Source: Echinometra lucunter
Taxonomy: Eukaryota; Echinodermata; Echinoidea; Camarodonta; Echinometridae
Direction: 5' to 3'
Length of the DNA stretch: 64,000 bases
NCBI GenBank assembly: GCA_029962745.1
Contig: CM057153.1
Span: 14,890,435-14,954,434, forward strand
How positions within the stretch are numbered: position 1 is the stretch's first letter; each line of letters opens with the position of its first letter. Below the pieces are notes generated by a model, which did no database searches, was not told where the DNA came from, and saw only the letters and a list, made by a program, of their open reading frames with translations. Below are positions 36,125-48,865 of the stretch, piece by piece. The translations under genes were made by a program, and so were the position numbers.

Positions 36125-36856
36125 TGCTAACTGAAAATTAGCCAATGCACAACAAAAGTAAAGTTTACGACATGAAATTTAAAACAGGTGAACAATATCA
36201 CATTTAATTTCATGATAAACCTTTACAGCATGTAAAAAGTAATACATCACCATGAAATGTTCACACCCACCTGCAAAAACCTTGGACAGATGTGAACTGA
36301 CCGTGTCAATCTCACAAATAAGTATCATCTTGCCTCCTGATCGTTTACATCGGTCATGCTTTATTAACTCGAAATTCTGAATCTCCTGGCACAATAATAA
36401 CAGGCCTATCTCCATTGCACTCGATATGAGTACAAAAAAGTGAAAGATATCAAATGGATCATCTATCCCATATTTCAATATCAGCCTCCTCGAAACGCCC
36501 GATTTATATATATCCGATTGATAACTAAGGTATCATACAGGCTTAGAGGCTACGATAAAAACTATTTTACTTCATGCTCAATTTCATATCGTATAGATTT
36601 ATTTTGTACGAGTTTCACTCCAGAGATAATCACCAATAAAACAAACAATGAATAAATAGCACACCAAAATGGACGGGTCATGAAGTGAAGTCAAATATAA
36701 ATTAGTTTTGTTCTTATCAACAAAATTTTGAAGAGAGAAAAACAAATGATCATTCAACAATAATTACTTATCACTATCAGTCATGTAAGAAATTATATCT
36801 TTGGATATTTATTTTACACGAACTTTTAGTATATGAACAACTCAACTATAAAATCA
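36125..36856. other. Non-coding remainder of duplication copy 1
   Basis: AT-rich sequence without recognised elements. The - strand frame 36179-36478 and + strand frame 36440-36655 have no known domain and recur unchanged in copy 2 only because of the duplication. Confidence 0.5.
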
Positions 36857-39422
36857 TTTGACGGATCAACTTCAAACTTGGCTTGTATGCAATTGGGAGG
36901 GACAATGATCTGATTAGATATTGGAGTCTCAAGGTCAAAGGTCAAGGTATAGAGGTAATAATACACCATAAAAATGGCTCGTTCTCACGATAACTTAAGA
37001 ACCATTTGACAGATTGGCTTCAAACTTGGCTCATGTATGCACATGGAAGGGACAATGATCTGATTAGATTTTGGGGTCACAAGGTCAAAGGTCATAGAGG
37101 TCATTATGTACATAGAAATGGTTCGTTTTCACTATAACTCAACAACCATTTGACCGATCAACCTCAAACTTAGCACATGTACGCATATGGGAGGGACAAT
37201 GATCTGATTAGATTTTGGGGTCATAGAAGTCATTATGTACATAGGAATGGTTCGTTCTCACGATAACAACCATTTGATGGATCAACTTCAAACTTGATTC
37301 ATGTATGCATATGGGAGGGACAATGATCTAATTAGATTTGGGGTCTCAAGGTCAAAGGTCAAAGGTCATAGAGGTCATTATGTACATAGAAATGGTCCGT
37401 TCTCGCGATAACTTAACCTTTTGACGGAGCAGCTTCATACTTGGCACATGTAGGCATATTGGAGGGACAAGGATGTGATTAGATTTTTGGGTCTCATGGT
37501 TAAAGTCAAAGGTCATAGAGGTCATTATATACATGAAAATTGCTTGTTCTTGTGATAACTTAACAACTCTGTGAAGGTTCATCTCCAAACTTGGCTCATG
37601 TATGCATATGGAAGTCTCATAATTGTCTCATTAGATTTGGGGGTCACAAGATCAGAGATGTCAATTTATACATGAAAATTAAAAAATCAACATGATTGTG
37701 CCATATATTTCTGATCTGGCAATTTCGGACGCGTAAATTTCGACCGCGTGCAGTCGAGGATTTATCTAGTTTTGTTTAGGGAAACTAGTGTATCTAAAAG
37801 AGGGGCAAGGGGAAGAGGCATTTTGCTCCTCCTGACAGATTTCCTACCAGGGGAAAAAAAGTGCAGCCACAATAGGAGGTAGAAATTTAATTTGTCAGTA
37901 AATGTAAGATTATCATCTTAAACATGAGTAATGCTGTACATTCTTGAAGGGGCTAGAAAATCCCAAATCTTGGGGTTACGGCGGGTGGCCCAACTCGGGT
38001 CATAGTCGGATATCTCTGTCTAACTTTCAAAAACAAACACGCAATATTATTGCAACATACGGACTGGCTGGGGCTGGCAAACCCGAGCAAAATATTGAAG
38101 TATCATGATCATCAGCTTTCTTGATCATCTTGCTTTTCAGGCTGAATCACTTGCAGTTATTTGTGTGTGTGTATTCCACTTACAACAGTCATTCTGCCAA
38201 ACAAAAGCCGAAGTGAGTAATCTAGGAGCAAGGTTCCCCACCCTCACGGAAATTTTATTCGCTGGTCCCGGGTCGTTGTGTAGTTTGGCTTGCAGTGTGG
38301 AGAAGGCGAATGAGTTTGGGCCTACTCAATTTGCGACTTCCCATTCCCTTTAAGCAAGGGCCCTCTGGAAGCTGTTTCCTTACCATGGATCATTGTAAAC
38401 TGATACACTTTGCCCTTCCCTAGGCTTAGGGTCTAGAAACATCAAGTACTGCTAACTGACATTTATTCATGATACTTCTTATGAAGGTAACTGTCATACA
38501 GATGATCATAAAGATGGATCGCCCACTCTCAAGGAATAGAGAATATTATCTTGGAGATTACAGAACAAACTGAGGCATTACTTTCTGTTGGGATTGCTTG
38601 AAAAAATTACGTAAACCAAGTGGATGTCAGCAGAAATAGGATTGCTTAACCCATTCATGACAGAGGGTCCACATAATGTGGTTTGGTCTAATAACTTTTG
38701 ATGCAGAGCTCTAAAAATCATACCAAATACATGAGCAGAAAGAGCAAAAAATTCTGCACAAACTGTGCCCATTTTGGTTGCATTAATATTCGTTGTTTGA
38801 TGCTGAAATTTTTTTAAAGGAAAATAAGCATTAAAATCCTTAAATTGGCAATGTGATAGAAAGTTTAAAATCACCGTTTTCCCCTGCAAATTGGTAACTT
38901 TTTGAATTCTTATCATAATTTCTGTCAATTTATATTCATTTCAGATACATGACGTTTTATAAGAAAAATGTAGCAATAAAATAAAAATGTTGGTGTTGCC
39001 AATTTGAAGAATAAAAGCTGATTAAATTAGGCTTTAAATAATTCCTGTCACGAATGGGTTAAAAAATGGTAGCATATATTTACATGTACATGCAAAAGAA
39101 AATACATGTGAAAATAATAAAGTGAACCAAGGGAGCAAGAAAAATAAAAACACTTGTTTCGTTAAAAGAGTTTTTAATTGTGGTAAATGATCTGGTGTAT
39201 TACCATTTTGTCCCATTATGATGTGGTGTAACATCCATTGGACATTAGACAAAATGATGATGGACGAATTGATGTTAGACCAGTTGACTATTGGACCAAA
39301 GGGCAATAGACCAAACGGCAATTCACCAATGACATACCAAGAATACTTATAAATATGCTTCTTCTTATAATATTCATTTTCGATCTCGCGCAGTGTCAGT
39401 CATCTTTCTCTAGAACTCTCCC

Positions 39423-39456
<34 letters not shown>

Positions 39457-39897
39457 CCTCTCCCCCTCCCCCTCTCTTTCTCTTTTCACAGCTATTGACC
39501 TCCAGGCCTACATGTACTTCGAGAGAATATTAAAACTGAAAAGAATAAAAGATTAACAAGAAATGGCAATAAGAGAGGGAAGGTGTGAATGAAGGTCTGA
39601 GAAAAGTTATGCAAAGAGAAAGATTAAATACATGTAGATAAGACACTGGACAAGTTATGATAAAACTAAGTGATATGATAAAGAGGTATTGGGATGCAAG
39701 GTGGAACAGGAGAGGAGTAGAAGTCAAAGTATAATTGATATCGAGAGAGAGAGAGAGAGAGGGAGGGAGCAAGAAGGGAGAAAGCCCCCAAAATCAAGGG
39801 GTGATTTGTTTGAGAGAGAGAGAGAGGGGGGGGGGGGGGTAGAAGGTGTGAAGGGGAGACATGTGTAACTCCTCCCTTGTCAACTACAGTTGACATC

Positions 39898-40020
39898 AGG
39901 GGAGCATTTCATGAAGAGTTTTGTCGGTGATTTTCACTAATTTGCTCTCAGCCAATCAGTAGCTTATAAACAGTTGTCGGTGAAAATCACCGACAAAACA
40001 CTTCATGAAACGCACCCCAG
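39898..40020. mobile_element. Foldback MITE, second copy (via duplication)
   Basis: Matches 35480-35602; present because the surrounding 4.42 kb is duplicated, not through separate insertion. Confidence 0.8.
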
Positions 40021-40155
40021 GAAGAGGTGGCAGAGAGGGAGAGAATGAGAGAGGTACAGAGAGAAGGCACATAATATACTAGTAGTTTAACGGCATGAAA
40101 ATATAGTAATGCATATAGATGAGTTGGCCGTCATAATTACCATCGTTTTTAGTCT

Positions 40156-40541
40156 AATACTGCTTTCACATCAAGGTACGGTCGCTGCGACCGTACCCAG
40201 CGACCGATCGGACGTGCTTTCACACCTCCGTCAAAATTTGGTCAGGCCCAGAGCGATCGGTCGCTGTATAGCTGACCTAGCCGGAAGCGGAAGTAGAGAT
40301 AGTGCGTAGGCATGTATGGGGGTCATTGCATTTCGATCGGTCGCTGAGTACGATGTGCTTTCACATCTAGCTTGCATCGGTCGCGATCGGTCGCTGAAGT
40401 ACCTCAGCGACCGTACTCAGCGACCGATCGTTTTTGACCAAAACGATCGGTCGCAGCGACCGATGAAATGCTTTCACATTATGATTTCATCGGTCGAAGC
40501 GACCGGTCGCAGCGACCGTACCTTGGTGTGAAAGCAGTATT
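40156..40541. mobile_element. CGATCGGTCGC foldback element, second copy (via duplication)
   Basis: Matches 35739-36124 with the same terminal inverted repeats and internal palindromes. Confidence 0.85.
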
Positions 40542-41274
40542 TGCTAACTGAAAATTAGCCAATGCACAACAAAAGTAAAGTTTACGACATGAAATTTAAA
40601 ACAGGTGAACAATATCACATTTAATTTCATGATAAACCTTTACAGCATGTAAAAAGTAATACATCACCATGAAATGTTCACACCCACCTGCAAAAACCTT
40701 GGACAGATGTGAACTGACCGTGTCAATCTCACAAATAAGTATCATCTTGCCTCCTGATCGTTTACATCGGTCATGCTTTATTAACTCGAAATTCTGAATC
40801 TCCTGGCACAATAATAACAGGCCTATCTCCATTGCACTCGATATGAGTACAAAAAAGTGAAAGATATCAAATGGATCATCTATCCCATATTTCAATATCA
40901 GCCTCCTCGAAACGCCCGATTTATATATATCCGATTGATAACTAAGGTATCATACAGGCTTAGAGGCTACGATAAAAACTATTTTACTTCATGCTCAATT
41001 TCATATCGTATAGATTTATTTTGTACGAGTTTCACTCCAGAGATAATCACCAATAAAACAAACAATGAATAAATAGCACACCAAAATGGACGGGTCATGA
41101 AGTGAAGTCAAATATAAATTAGTTTTGTTCTTATCAACAAAATTTTGAAGAGAGAAAAACAAATGATCATTCAACAATAATTACTTATCACTATCAGTCA
41201 TGTAAGAAATTATATCTTTGGATATTTATTTTACACGAACTTTTAGTATATGAACAACTCAACTATAAAATCAT

Positions 41275-43729
41275 TATTGATCATAACGGTAAAGATACAT
41301 AAAGTTGGGTTATATCTTCAACCTATATAGCGAACCAAATTTATAGGAGCTTGATTTCAACAAGTAACGAATACCATATTCCATCTTGTGAGAACACAAA
41401 TTAGTTGAAATATCTTTAATAAATTATCAAAATGCAAACATGGCAAAAGAGTTAAAATATCTTTTCGATGATTGGCGTGACAGCCACCACCCTACCACCA
41501 ACATGGGGAAAGGGCCACAGTTTTATGAGTCATGCAATCGTAGAATTAAAAAGAAAAAAAAAGTGTCGATGGTATGATAGGTAAAATAGCAAATATATTC
41601 CGTCTCATAATTATGTTTCAAATGGCAAATAATTATATCCTCAAGATAATAAATCCTCATAGCATGAACAATGAGAGAAATATTACAAATCGGCGAGTTA
41701 ACACAACTTCAGTTTTTTTTTATAAAAATAATGTATCGTTATCGTTGATTACAATAAAGCAGAGACTGGTCAAATCTTACCCCACCCCCCTCTATCTCCT
41801 TCCCTCTCCCTTCATTTCCTGTTAGGTCGACTCACGCATGTTTAAAAAATAAGGATTTTACCGTCCCTTCTTTAAGGCCAACTCTAGAAAGTGAGATAAA
41901 GTTCGGCAGACCAAACTATTAGACCCCTTCCATTATAAGCGCCCCCCCCCCCCTCCCCCCACTGGGCAAGAAGATAGAAAAGGGGGAGGGATGGTTTTTT
42001 TTTTTTTATGGCAACCGATTTCAACGCGTTATGAAAGGGAAATAGGCACAGCAAAAGAGATCCGCTCCACAGAAATATGATAATGCATAATGGTTTATCT
42101 TGTGTGAAATAAGGGATTTCTGCATGCACGGAGATGACACAAGACATGCAGAGTAGTCCTTTTCTCCAATTAATCTAAAATATATACACACAAATCGGCA
42201 TACGTAGCCTTTTTATACATTTTGGAATTCACTAGAGAGAGATGAGGCTAACGAATTGGGGTTTTTTTCTGTGGGGCCAATTACATACCCATATGGCTAA
42301 AGTGGGTGACGAAACATAAATGGTGCGATATGTATAGTATCATAACAAAATTATGCTACGAGTTATACTTATGAAATAAGTATAAAAACCAGTCACTGTT
42401 TCTTTACGTCAAAGCTCAGTATGATACAGAATATTTAGCATTCATAAATCAATCCTTTTCTGTATCAAACTGACAGTTTTCAGACATGTGTAAGTACAAA
42501 AAGAAGTGTATCGACATATTATCTTAGGAAAAATTGTAAATGATCTTAAATGTTTGTTGATGTGTAGTTAGGTGTGATGAGCATTTTAGGTGAAAATATT
42601 CGAGACTTTATTTTGAAAAGATCTAAAATAACAACAGGAAAAATTCTTTTGGGTAAACGGGGTAAGTTCAAACAACGTAACCTATTCATATGTTTTCTTC
42701 TTTAAATGAGCTCTATATGGGTAACGAATCAATAATGATCATGATGATATTTCAATTTATTATTTACAGTTTGAATTCCATTTCATAGGTTCTACGTTAT
42801 GCAAAAAGGGGCATACATGTTTCATGGACTGACATGCTATCTTGCTCAGGATATATAGGCACCATAAGACTTTATTTCATTTTATAGATATAATTAACTT
42901 TCAGTTTAGTCTTAACATTATCGATACAAACAAATCCACAATAACATGTACATATCAACTTCACATCAACGTAGAGAAAAATTCGGAAGACCTCTTCAAA
43001 GCTTTATAGCGGAGGGGACCAATTTGGCAGGAAGACCTCAACGAACTTATCGAAAGGGGGAGTTTTATTTTTCCTCAGAAACAAAAGACACCCCCATTGT
43101 TTCGGCATCAAGCGGGCACCGCGTCATCAGGACCTGGAAAAACATTGGACTACCGTTTATTTTCGTTTTTAGAACAGCAATTTCCCAATGTAGAGGAGTC
43201 TCGTAGTTAGTTATTGACAACACAAACTACGACCGCGAATTTTTACCCCCCCCCCCCCTTAATGAAGGCAAAATCCGGGAAGTATACAAACAGGACACTT
43301 GCGTCGAGTTCTGTACTGTCGGCACTCTGATGTCTTTTCAACGCGAACCATCATTTCGATTGCCTATATTACTTGCGCCAATCAAGCCTATGCAGGACAC
43401 TTAGCCCTGTAACTAAGTTTGCGCTGATGATTTGTGGTTCACTTTACGTACAATGTTACTCCCAAACAGCGCTTAGACCGCCGAAGTCGATGACGCAGTC
43501 ATGCGTCAATCCGATTGCGTTATTACCTGCCATAATCGAGTCTTTAAAGGCAATCAGACCATTATCAGAACTGAATGCAAAATTTGCACTGTTTGTTTTG
43601 CATTCACTTTTTATATCACTCCCGCGTTTGTTTTGCATTCAATTTTTATATAACTCGCGCGTAAAAGATCGCAACAATAGATGAGGCAGTCCTTCGCAAG
43701 CGAAGCTTTAAATCTAGTGGTCAGGGGAG
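41275..43729. other. Unassigned, mostly AT-rich stretch
   Basis: C-runs at 41941-41953 and 43247-43258. The + strand frame 42946-43206 (86 aa, basic and Ser/Thr-rich) has no recognised domain. TTTTGCATTCA with a TTTTTATAT tail occurs twice near 43598-43655. No convincing exon. Confidence 0.5.
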
Positions 43730-43887
43730 CGTTTCATCAACATTTATTGTCTGACAAGTTGTCAGATCTGACATCTTTCCTTGATTTTGATTGGCTGAGA
43801 AGCATCGTTACTATGGCAACTGTCGGATAAAACAGACTTTGTCGGATAAAACATCCAACAAGTCCTTTCATGAAACGCTCCCCACGT
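43730..43887. mobile_element. MITE with GGGGAGCGTTTCAT ends
   Basis: GGGGAGCGTTTCATCAA at the left pairs with TTTCATGAAACGCTCCCC at the right. Inside are TTGTCTGACAAGTTGTCAGA and two ACTTTGTCGGATAAAACA-like copies in opposite arms, plus GATTGGCTGAGA. It resembles the foldback elements at 5214 and 35480 in its termini only. Confidence 0.75.
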
Positions 43888-43889
43888 CC

Positions 43890-44124
43890 GTCAGGCTGTG
43901 ACGCTCGCTCATGGCGCTTCAAGATTATTACCCCGGTCACAGCTCAGAGACCAAATATCTAGCGCTCTAGCTTATCGGGTCCCCCATGCATTTACACCTG
44001 GGTGGAGAGTGGCAAACGTGGATTAATGTATTTACAAAAAGAAGTTAATGCCGGGCTGGGATTCGAACCCACAACCCTCTCATTGAGAGTGAAGCGAACG
44101 AACCAGTATACCAAGATACCTCCA
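43890..44124 (-). mobile_element. tRNA-derived SINE, - strand
   Basis: On the - strand, GGAGGTATCTTGGTATACTGG provides a tRNA-like 5' end with a degenerate A box and GGGTTCGAATCCC a B box (about 44056-44070). A non-tRNA body follows with CCACCCAGGTGTAAATGC and CCCGATAAGCTAGAGCGCTAG. This lies just downstream of the 3' end of the Ig-domain gene. Confidence 0.7.
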
Positions 44125-44256
44125 CAAATGACACGTCGTGTGCAACAGCCTCAGGCATTGCTAATCATTGAAGAGTGTACCTAATGACCTTATAATGACG
44201 CGGAACCCGTTTGATGCCAAACATCTTTGATTTGGGATTTATTTTTTGTTTTGTTT

Positions 44257-44534
44257 TTAATTACTGCCTATGGGCTTCATAAGTTCTTCGTTCTGTTGGG
44301 TATTCTGCCAAAGAAGCTCCTTCACGTCTACATCAGACAGAGGTTTGACGGCGGGTATGACGTGGAGACTGAAGGTGGTACAGCACTCGCCCCTCTTGTT
44401 GCGGGCCTTGAAGACATAGAGACCAGCGTCATCTTCCTTGGTGACCAGGATCTGACAGTAGCAGTCGCACTTGTCGTTCCATACCTTGAAACGACCGCCG
44501 CTCTTCAAGTCCTCGTCGTCCAGGATCCAATGTA
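44257..44534 (-). CDS. Ig (I-set) domain protein, terminal exon
   Basis: Last coding exon of a gene whose exons at 49524-49573, 46284-46400 and here join with matching phases (G/CT, then G/TA). It carries the second half of an I-set immunoglobulin fold: HWILDDEDL with the core Trp, a CQILV strand, and EDDAGLYVFKARN, which fits the DxGxYxCxAxN motif except that Phe replaces the usual Cys. After the domain come ~35 residues (PAVKPLSDVDVKELLWQNTQ...) and TAA. Such domains are typical of cytoplasmic muscle and actin-associated proteins (titin, obscurin, palladin, myosin light chain kinase); the exact member cannot be named. The acceptor is CCCTCAG/TACATT. AATAAA lies 14 bp past the stop, at 44238-44243. 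Confidence 0.82.
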
Positions 44535-44948
44535 CTGAGGGATTGGACAACATGAATGGATGAAATGGAGACATTTGCATAAATTATAGCTTACGGAAAT
44601 TTTTGTTTGTGCTCATGCACAATTTGGACATTAACCCCTATCGGATAAGAGAATTCAGTTGTCAACAGGATAATTTTCATTCTAGAACATGATGGAACGA
44701 TGATCCGACAGATGCTGCTGCGACAATTTCTCCAGCCTTTAAGTTTTCAAAGATATAGAGGTAAAGTTTGAGTTGTGCTTGGATTTTTTAAGTTACAAAT
44801 TTGGGTTAGGTATGGGGAATTGGGGATGGTCCAGATTTGAGGTACTGAGTGTGATTAGTGTTTGAAATTGACCGCAGAAATTTGTCACCAAAGCATGAAG
44901 AGCTCCTTCCCAGAACAGCTCCATTACAGAAGCTTAAAAGTGCAACCG

Positions 44949-45249
44949 AGATGACGAGATAATTTTAGGCCAAAAAGACGAGAAGACGAGTTAAAAGACA
45001 AGATGACGAGTTATTGCAACTATGCAAGTCGACTTGTTTGGGACGAGATGACGAGTTATTTGAACTCAGAAAGTCGACTTGTTCAGGACAAGATGACGAG
45101 ATTCTGGATCTCAGCAAGTTTCAATAGCTCGTCATCTCATCTTTTAACTTGTCATCTCGTCTTCTCATCCCAAACAAGTCGACTTGCCGAGTTGCAATAA
45201 CTCATCATCTTGCCATTTTGTCCTAAACAAGTCGACTTGCCGAGTTTGT
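44949..45249. repeat. Foldback/tandem repeat of GATGACGAG and CAAGTCGACTTG
   Basis: The palindrome AAGTCGACTT occurs four times (near 45027, 45070, 45176 and 45228). GACGAGATGACGAG units precede it on the left and CTCGTCATCTCGTC units follow on the right, so the whole block folds on itself. It has no coding role, and the short frame across it is incidental. Confidence 0.8.
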
Positions 45250-45281
45250 CAGTCTTGGGTCGATTTCGTTGGTTTGACTCC

Positions 45282-46237
45282 GGGGCGGCGCTACGGGGGG
45301 GGGGGGGTAGGGGCGGCTGTTCCCCCTCCCCCATGATTTTTCAAGTGATCATAAAAAGAGAGAAGACGGAGTATATGGGGGAAGAGATGGCAACAAAAAT
45401 TAAACCCCCCTAATTCAAAATAGCATAACTTTTTAACGAAGAATTTGGCAGGAGTGTTCCTACACTTATTGACTAAATTCTGTTTGAAAATGAGATTGAT
45501 CTGTCAAGTCATGCATGAGTGAGCAGACATTAAAGACAAAAATGTCAGTTTTCAAAAGTCACAAGAGTCATTTTGGGGGTCTGTGAGACAAGCTTTTTCT
45601 AGTGTTTGTTTAAGTGCTGTTGATGTTTATCGAGGTTGTGTCATGGCTGAGTGAGAACATTTTTAACGATGAAGCAAGAAATGCTAAAAATTTACTGCTT
45701 AATGCCGGAAAACGACTACCCGGTATTTTCACATAATGTGCTGACTCATGTTGGTTGATGCCAATTCTTTACATAATACATAAACTGAATGGATTTTGTA
45801 GGGCTGAACATCACTTTCTTCAAAATATTGTGTTCACCCAATTGTGATAAACATGAAAAGTGTCAGGGATAGGCATGACGGGGTCAAACAATGGAAGAAA
45901 CCAAATTCGCCAAAGTTTTGTTTCACAGACCCCCCAAAATGACTCTTGTGACTTTTTAAAAGTGACATTTTTGCCCTTAATGTCTGCTCACTCATGCATG
46001 ACTTGACGGATCAATCTCATTTTCACAAAGAAGTTAGTCAATTAGTGTAGAAACACTCCTGCCAAATTATTTTGCTCAAAACCTTTTCGTTAAAAAGTTA
46101 TGCTATTTTGAATTAATGGGGGGGGGGGATACTTTTTGTGGTGTATATATAAAAGCCCTCTTTGTTCATTTAAAACGTCAATAAACTCACCTGTGGATCA
46201 TCCCCCCCCCCCCTATCAAAATACACTGGTACCACCC
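45282..46237. mobile_element. TIR element with GGGGCGGCGC end (nested composite)
   Basis: The left end GGGGCGGCGCTACGGGGG matches the right end of the small element at 63589-63829, and the right end CCCCTATCAAAATACACTGG matches that element's left end. TTGACGTTTTAAATGAACAAA is shared internally. It is therefore a second, inverted family member with a 730-bp insertion (45398-46131) in its middle. The flanks GGTTTGACT and GGTTGACT may be a decayed target-site duplication. Confidence 0.75.
45398..46131. mobile_element. Long inverted-repeat element nested in the GGGGCGG element
   Basis: The left arm (about 45398-45600) and right arm (about 45915-46131) are reverse complements for ~200 bp, including AATTCAAAATAGCATAACTT and GAGTCATTTTGGGGGTCTGT. 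The ~310-bp centre is unique and non-coding. It interrupts the GGGGCGG family sequence and so is the younger of the two. Confidence 0.8.
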
Positions 46238-46283
46238 ATGGGTTGACTGATGGGGTATAATGTATCAAGTGGATTGCACTAAC

Positions 46284-46400
46284 CCGTCTCTGGTTCCTCT
46301 GTAAGTCTGCAGAACAGGTTGACCCTCTTGCCTTCCTCTATTGATCTTGACTGCTGTCGGACCTCGATCTTGGGTCCCTTGTAGCTTGGCTTGTTACCAG
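46284..46400 (-). CDS. Ig (I-set) domain protein, internal exon
   Basis: 117-nt exon, phase 1 in and phase 1 out. It encodes (A)GNKPSYKGPKIEV followed by EEGKRVNLFCRLTEEPET, the A to C strands of an I-set domain; VNLFC supplies the conserved first Cys. The acceptor is TTCTTTTCACCAG/CTGG and the donor ACGG/GTTAGT. Joined to the last exon it makes a continuous domain. The PSYKGPKIEV lead-in is typical of the linker before Ig domains in titin-like proteins. Confidence 0.82.
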
Positions 46401-47540
46401 CTGGTGAAAAGAATCAAAACCAGAGACAGACAGACAGACAAACAAACAAACCAGCAGACGAACAAAAGAACGAGCAGACAACCAACCAAACAAACAGACG
46501 AACAGGCACAGAGGATGGGATGACGAATGGAAGAAAAAAGACAAGAAAACAATGGATGGAATGAATGATGAAAGCATGGTGGCGTTATGGTGATGGTCAT
46601 ATACATCCATGACAGTATCATTGCTAATCCAAACAAAAATTTAGACTTTTGGTATAATCTTCATCATACTCTCCTGAAATGTGGACGGATTAATTTGCCT
46701 TTAATGTCGTCAACTAAACTTTTAATTCTCACGTTATCTTCCGCCTCTCAGTTATTTTCATACAGATTATTCATTACAAGTTATATCACAGGCGAATAGA
46801 TGATCATGCAACTTTCATGTGAGCGCCGAATCCAGCTGCAACCGTTTTGTCTCGTCATATTTTGAGATAAACGATTTTCAATGTAAGATGAGATGCGGAC
46901 TTGAAAATTGCTTGACTGATAGCATGGCTGTTAGATGAAACCGATGCCATAACATTTCTTCAAACATGGTTCGTAGAATGATGAAAAGTTTGCTGTGAAA
47001 AGGAATGGTGTATTATTTTGTACAAAGTCATATTTGAATGAATTGGAAACAAAATAACACCAATGGTTGTGTGATGACAATGGAAGATAATGCCTGGCAT
47101 TCCAAAAGAAAGTAATTGTTCTCAATTTATAAATCAAGTTTACGAATGCGATTTATGAATAGTTGCATGTTTTGTTTTGTTTTCATTGAACAGTTTCCAA
47201 AACTTAATTGAGTGTAAAATGAAAAGAAATATTTTGATAAATTCTCTACAACAAAATGCCATGTAGAATCATGCAAAACCGTTTTCCATTCAGCAAGAAC
47301 ATACTGAAATTAGCGCCAAAGCTTAAAACTCAAATCAGCTCAAATAAAATGATCATTGGCCATTAAGCAGCACTTATGACTTTATAATTTACAAAGAAAT
47401 TAAAGTCTAAATTGTCAATAATGCATGAGAGCAGAGCACAGAATGTCTGTTGTCCACTATGTAGAGCTGAATATTGAAATGACAGTATTTTAAGCAAGAC
47501 AATATATCTGGCCACAATATTGCGTGGTAGTACAAGCAGC
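46401..47540 (-). other. Intron of the Ig-domain gene, no features recognised
   Basis: Contains a short ACAGACAAACAAAC-type simple repeat at 46420-46510; otherwise AT-rich. The frames here have no domains. Confidence 0.55.
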
Positions 47541-47903
47541 TAGGGGCGTCGCATAAAACGCCTTGTACACGGACGGAACGCTGAGTCTCTGATTTGTTAC
47601 TCAGCAACAAATTGTTTTCCAACTTTCCTTGAAAATTGGATATCAAAAGATGCACACATTTTCCGAGGAGGATAAAAACTAAACAGAAATGGTCGTTATC
47701 AGTTTTTGCAAAGTGGATATCCAAAATGAAATAAAGCTGAATTTTTAATTTGTCGGATTTTGTATTTGCACAGATGAGGGGACCTTATAAATCTAAATTT
47801 TCCGAGTGCAGACGACGATAATGGACTAAACGACAGAGGGTGGCTATATACTACTCCCAACTTCTGTGAATTTATCACCCTGGCGCTTTCTTGCGACGCC
47901 CCT
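47541..47903. mobile_element. TIR element with TAGGGGCGTCGCA ends
   Basis: TAGGGGCGTCGCATAAAACGC at the left pairs with GCGCTTTCTTGCGACGCCCCTA at the right. The ~360-bp interior is non-coding. No target-site duplication was seen. It lies in the intron of the Ig-domain gene. Confidence 0.75.
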
Positions 47904-48865
47904 AAATATACAAATGAAATAGTCAACATTGGTTCTGTTGGGACTTGGAAAGTTGCAGGTGACAGCCTTTTGTCTTCTTTTGGCAGACTTAGCTCAAAAA
48001 TACGTCCACGATATCAACCGAATACTAGAGTAGTTCGGTTAAAAACTGAATAAAAGACAGTAAGTTAAGAACGCCAGAAGAGGACTATTGATTTCCAGGC
48101 AACGAAGGCGGATGACGAAAGAAAATATGAATGATTGCGGGGGATTTTTTTTTCGAAATGCAGCACCAAAATGCATTGATTTCATCCAAAAATTGTTCAT
48201 TTTTAAGATATGATATACTTACTTCCTTTTTGTGCAGAAGTCATATGGGATTGGGATAAAAATTATCGGGATTATGGGGAAAACAGAAGAACATCATTAA
48301 AATTGACATGAAATTCATAATGTTGACAAGCCTACAGTTTTAAAATCGGCACTTCTTCAAAATTAAACTAAAAAAGGAGAAAAGAAAAGGAATAGTCTCG
48401 TTTCGTTCATTAATATATCCAACATGAGGAAAGAATTACAATGTTTTACGAGAGTTGAATAACGAAAGGACAGTCCTATCATTTCTTTACTGCCCTACTA
48501 ATATAACAGGCACGAGTATATTCAGTTGGTCGTACCTTTAACTGAAAATCTCCTTATTGTTATCCTAAAAAGAATATAACCGAAGACCTTTTCACTCTTT
48601 ATGGACTACATTCAACTCAAGTTTACTATCAAGTTAATATACAAGTCACTTCCTTTCTCAATCCTTTCTCTTCCTTACATCAATGTTAGAAAAATTCACT
48701 TAAAGGGATTGCTATCTATAGATTTAAACATTTTAAGTAAATTTGGATGAGTTGAACATAACTGTATATTTTGTCCTGCATTATACTTGAAATAGTGTAC
48801 TGTAATTTTTTTTGCATAAAAAGGTCATAATGTTTTCGTATCCGCTTAGTTCAAGCTCCTCTATA
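47904..48865 (-). other. Intron sequence, nothing recognised
   Basis: AT-rich with no repeats or exons that could be supported. Confidence 0.5.

Larger units (their letters stand above)
32437..36856 (+). repeat. 4.42-kb tandem segmental duplication, copy 1
   Basis: Repeated almost base for base at 36857-41274 with an offset of 4420 falling to 4417. The only differences noticed are CT and G microsatellite lengths and single substitutions such as near 35147/39567 and 35644/40061. The copy contains most of the AGGTCA-type repeat, unassigned sequence, and two foldback elements. No recognisable gene lies inside. Confidence 0.95.
36857..41274 (+). repeat. 4.42-kb tandem segmental duplication, copy 2
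   Basis: Begins in the middle of an AGGTCA-repeat unit (TTTGACGGATCAAC) and so lacks the GCCTCCG hairpin and (TCCG)n run of copy 1. It ends at ...CTATAAAATCATT, after which unique sequence resumes. The junction between copies (AAATCATTTGACGG) shows 2 bp of overlap between the two parental ends. Confidence 0.95.
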
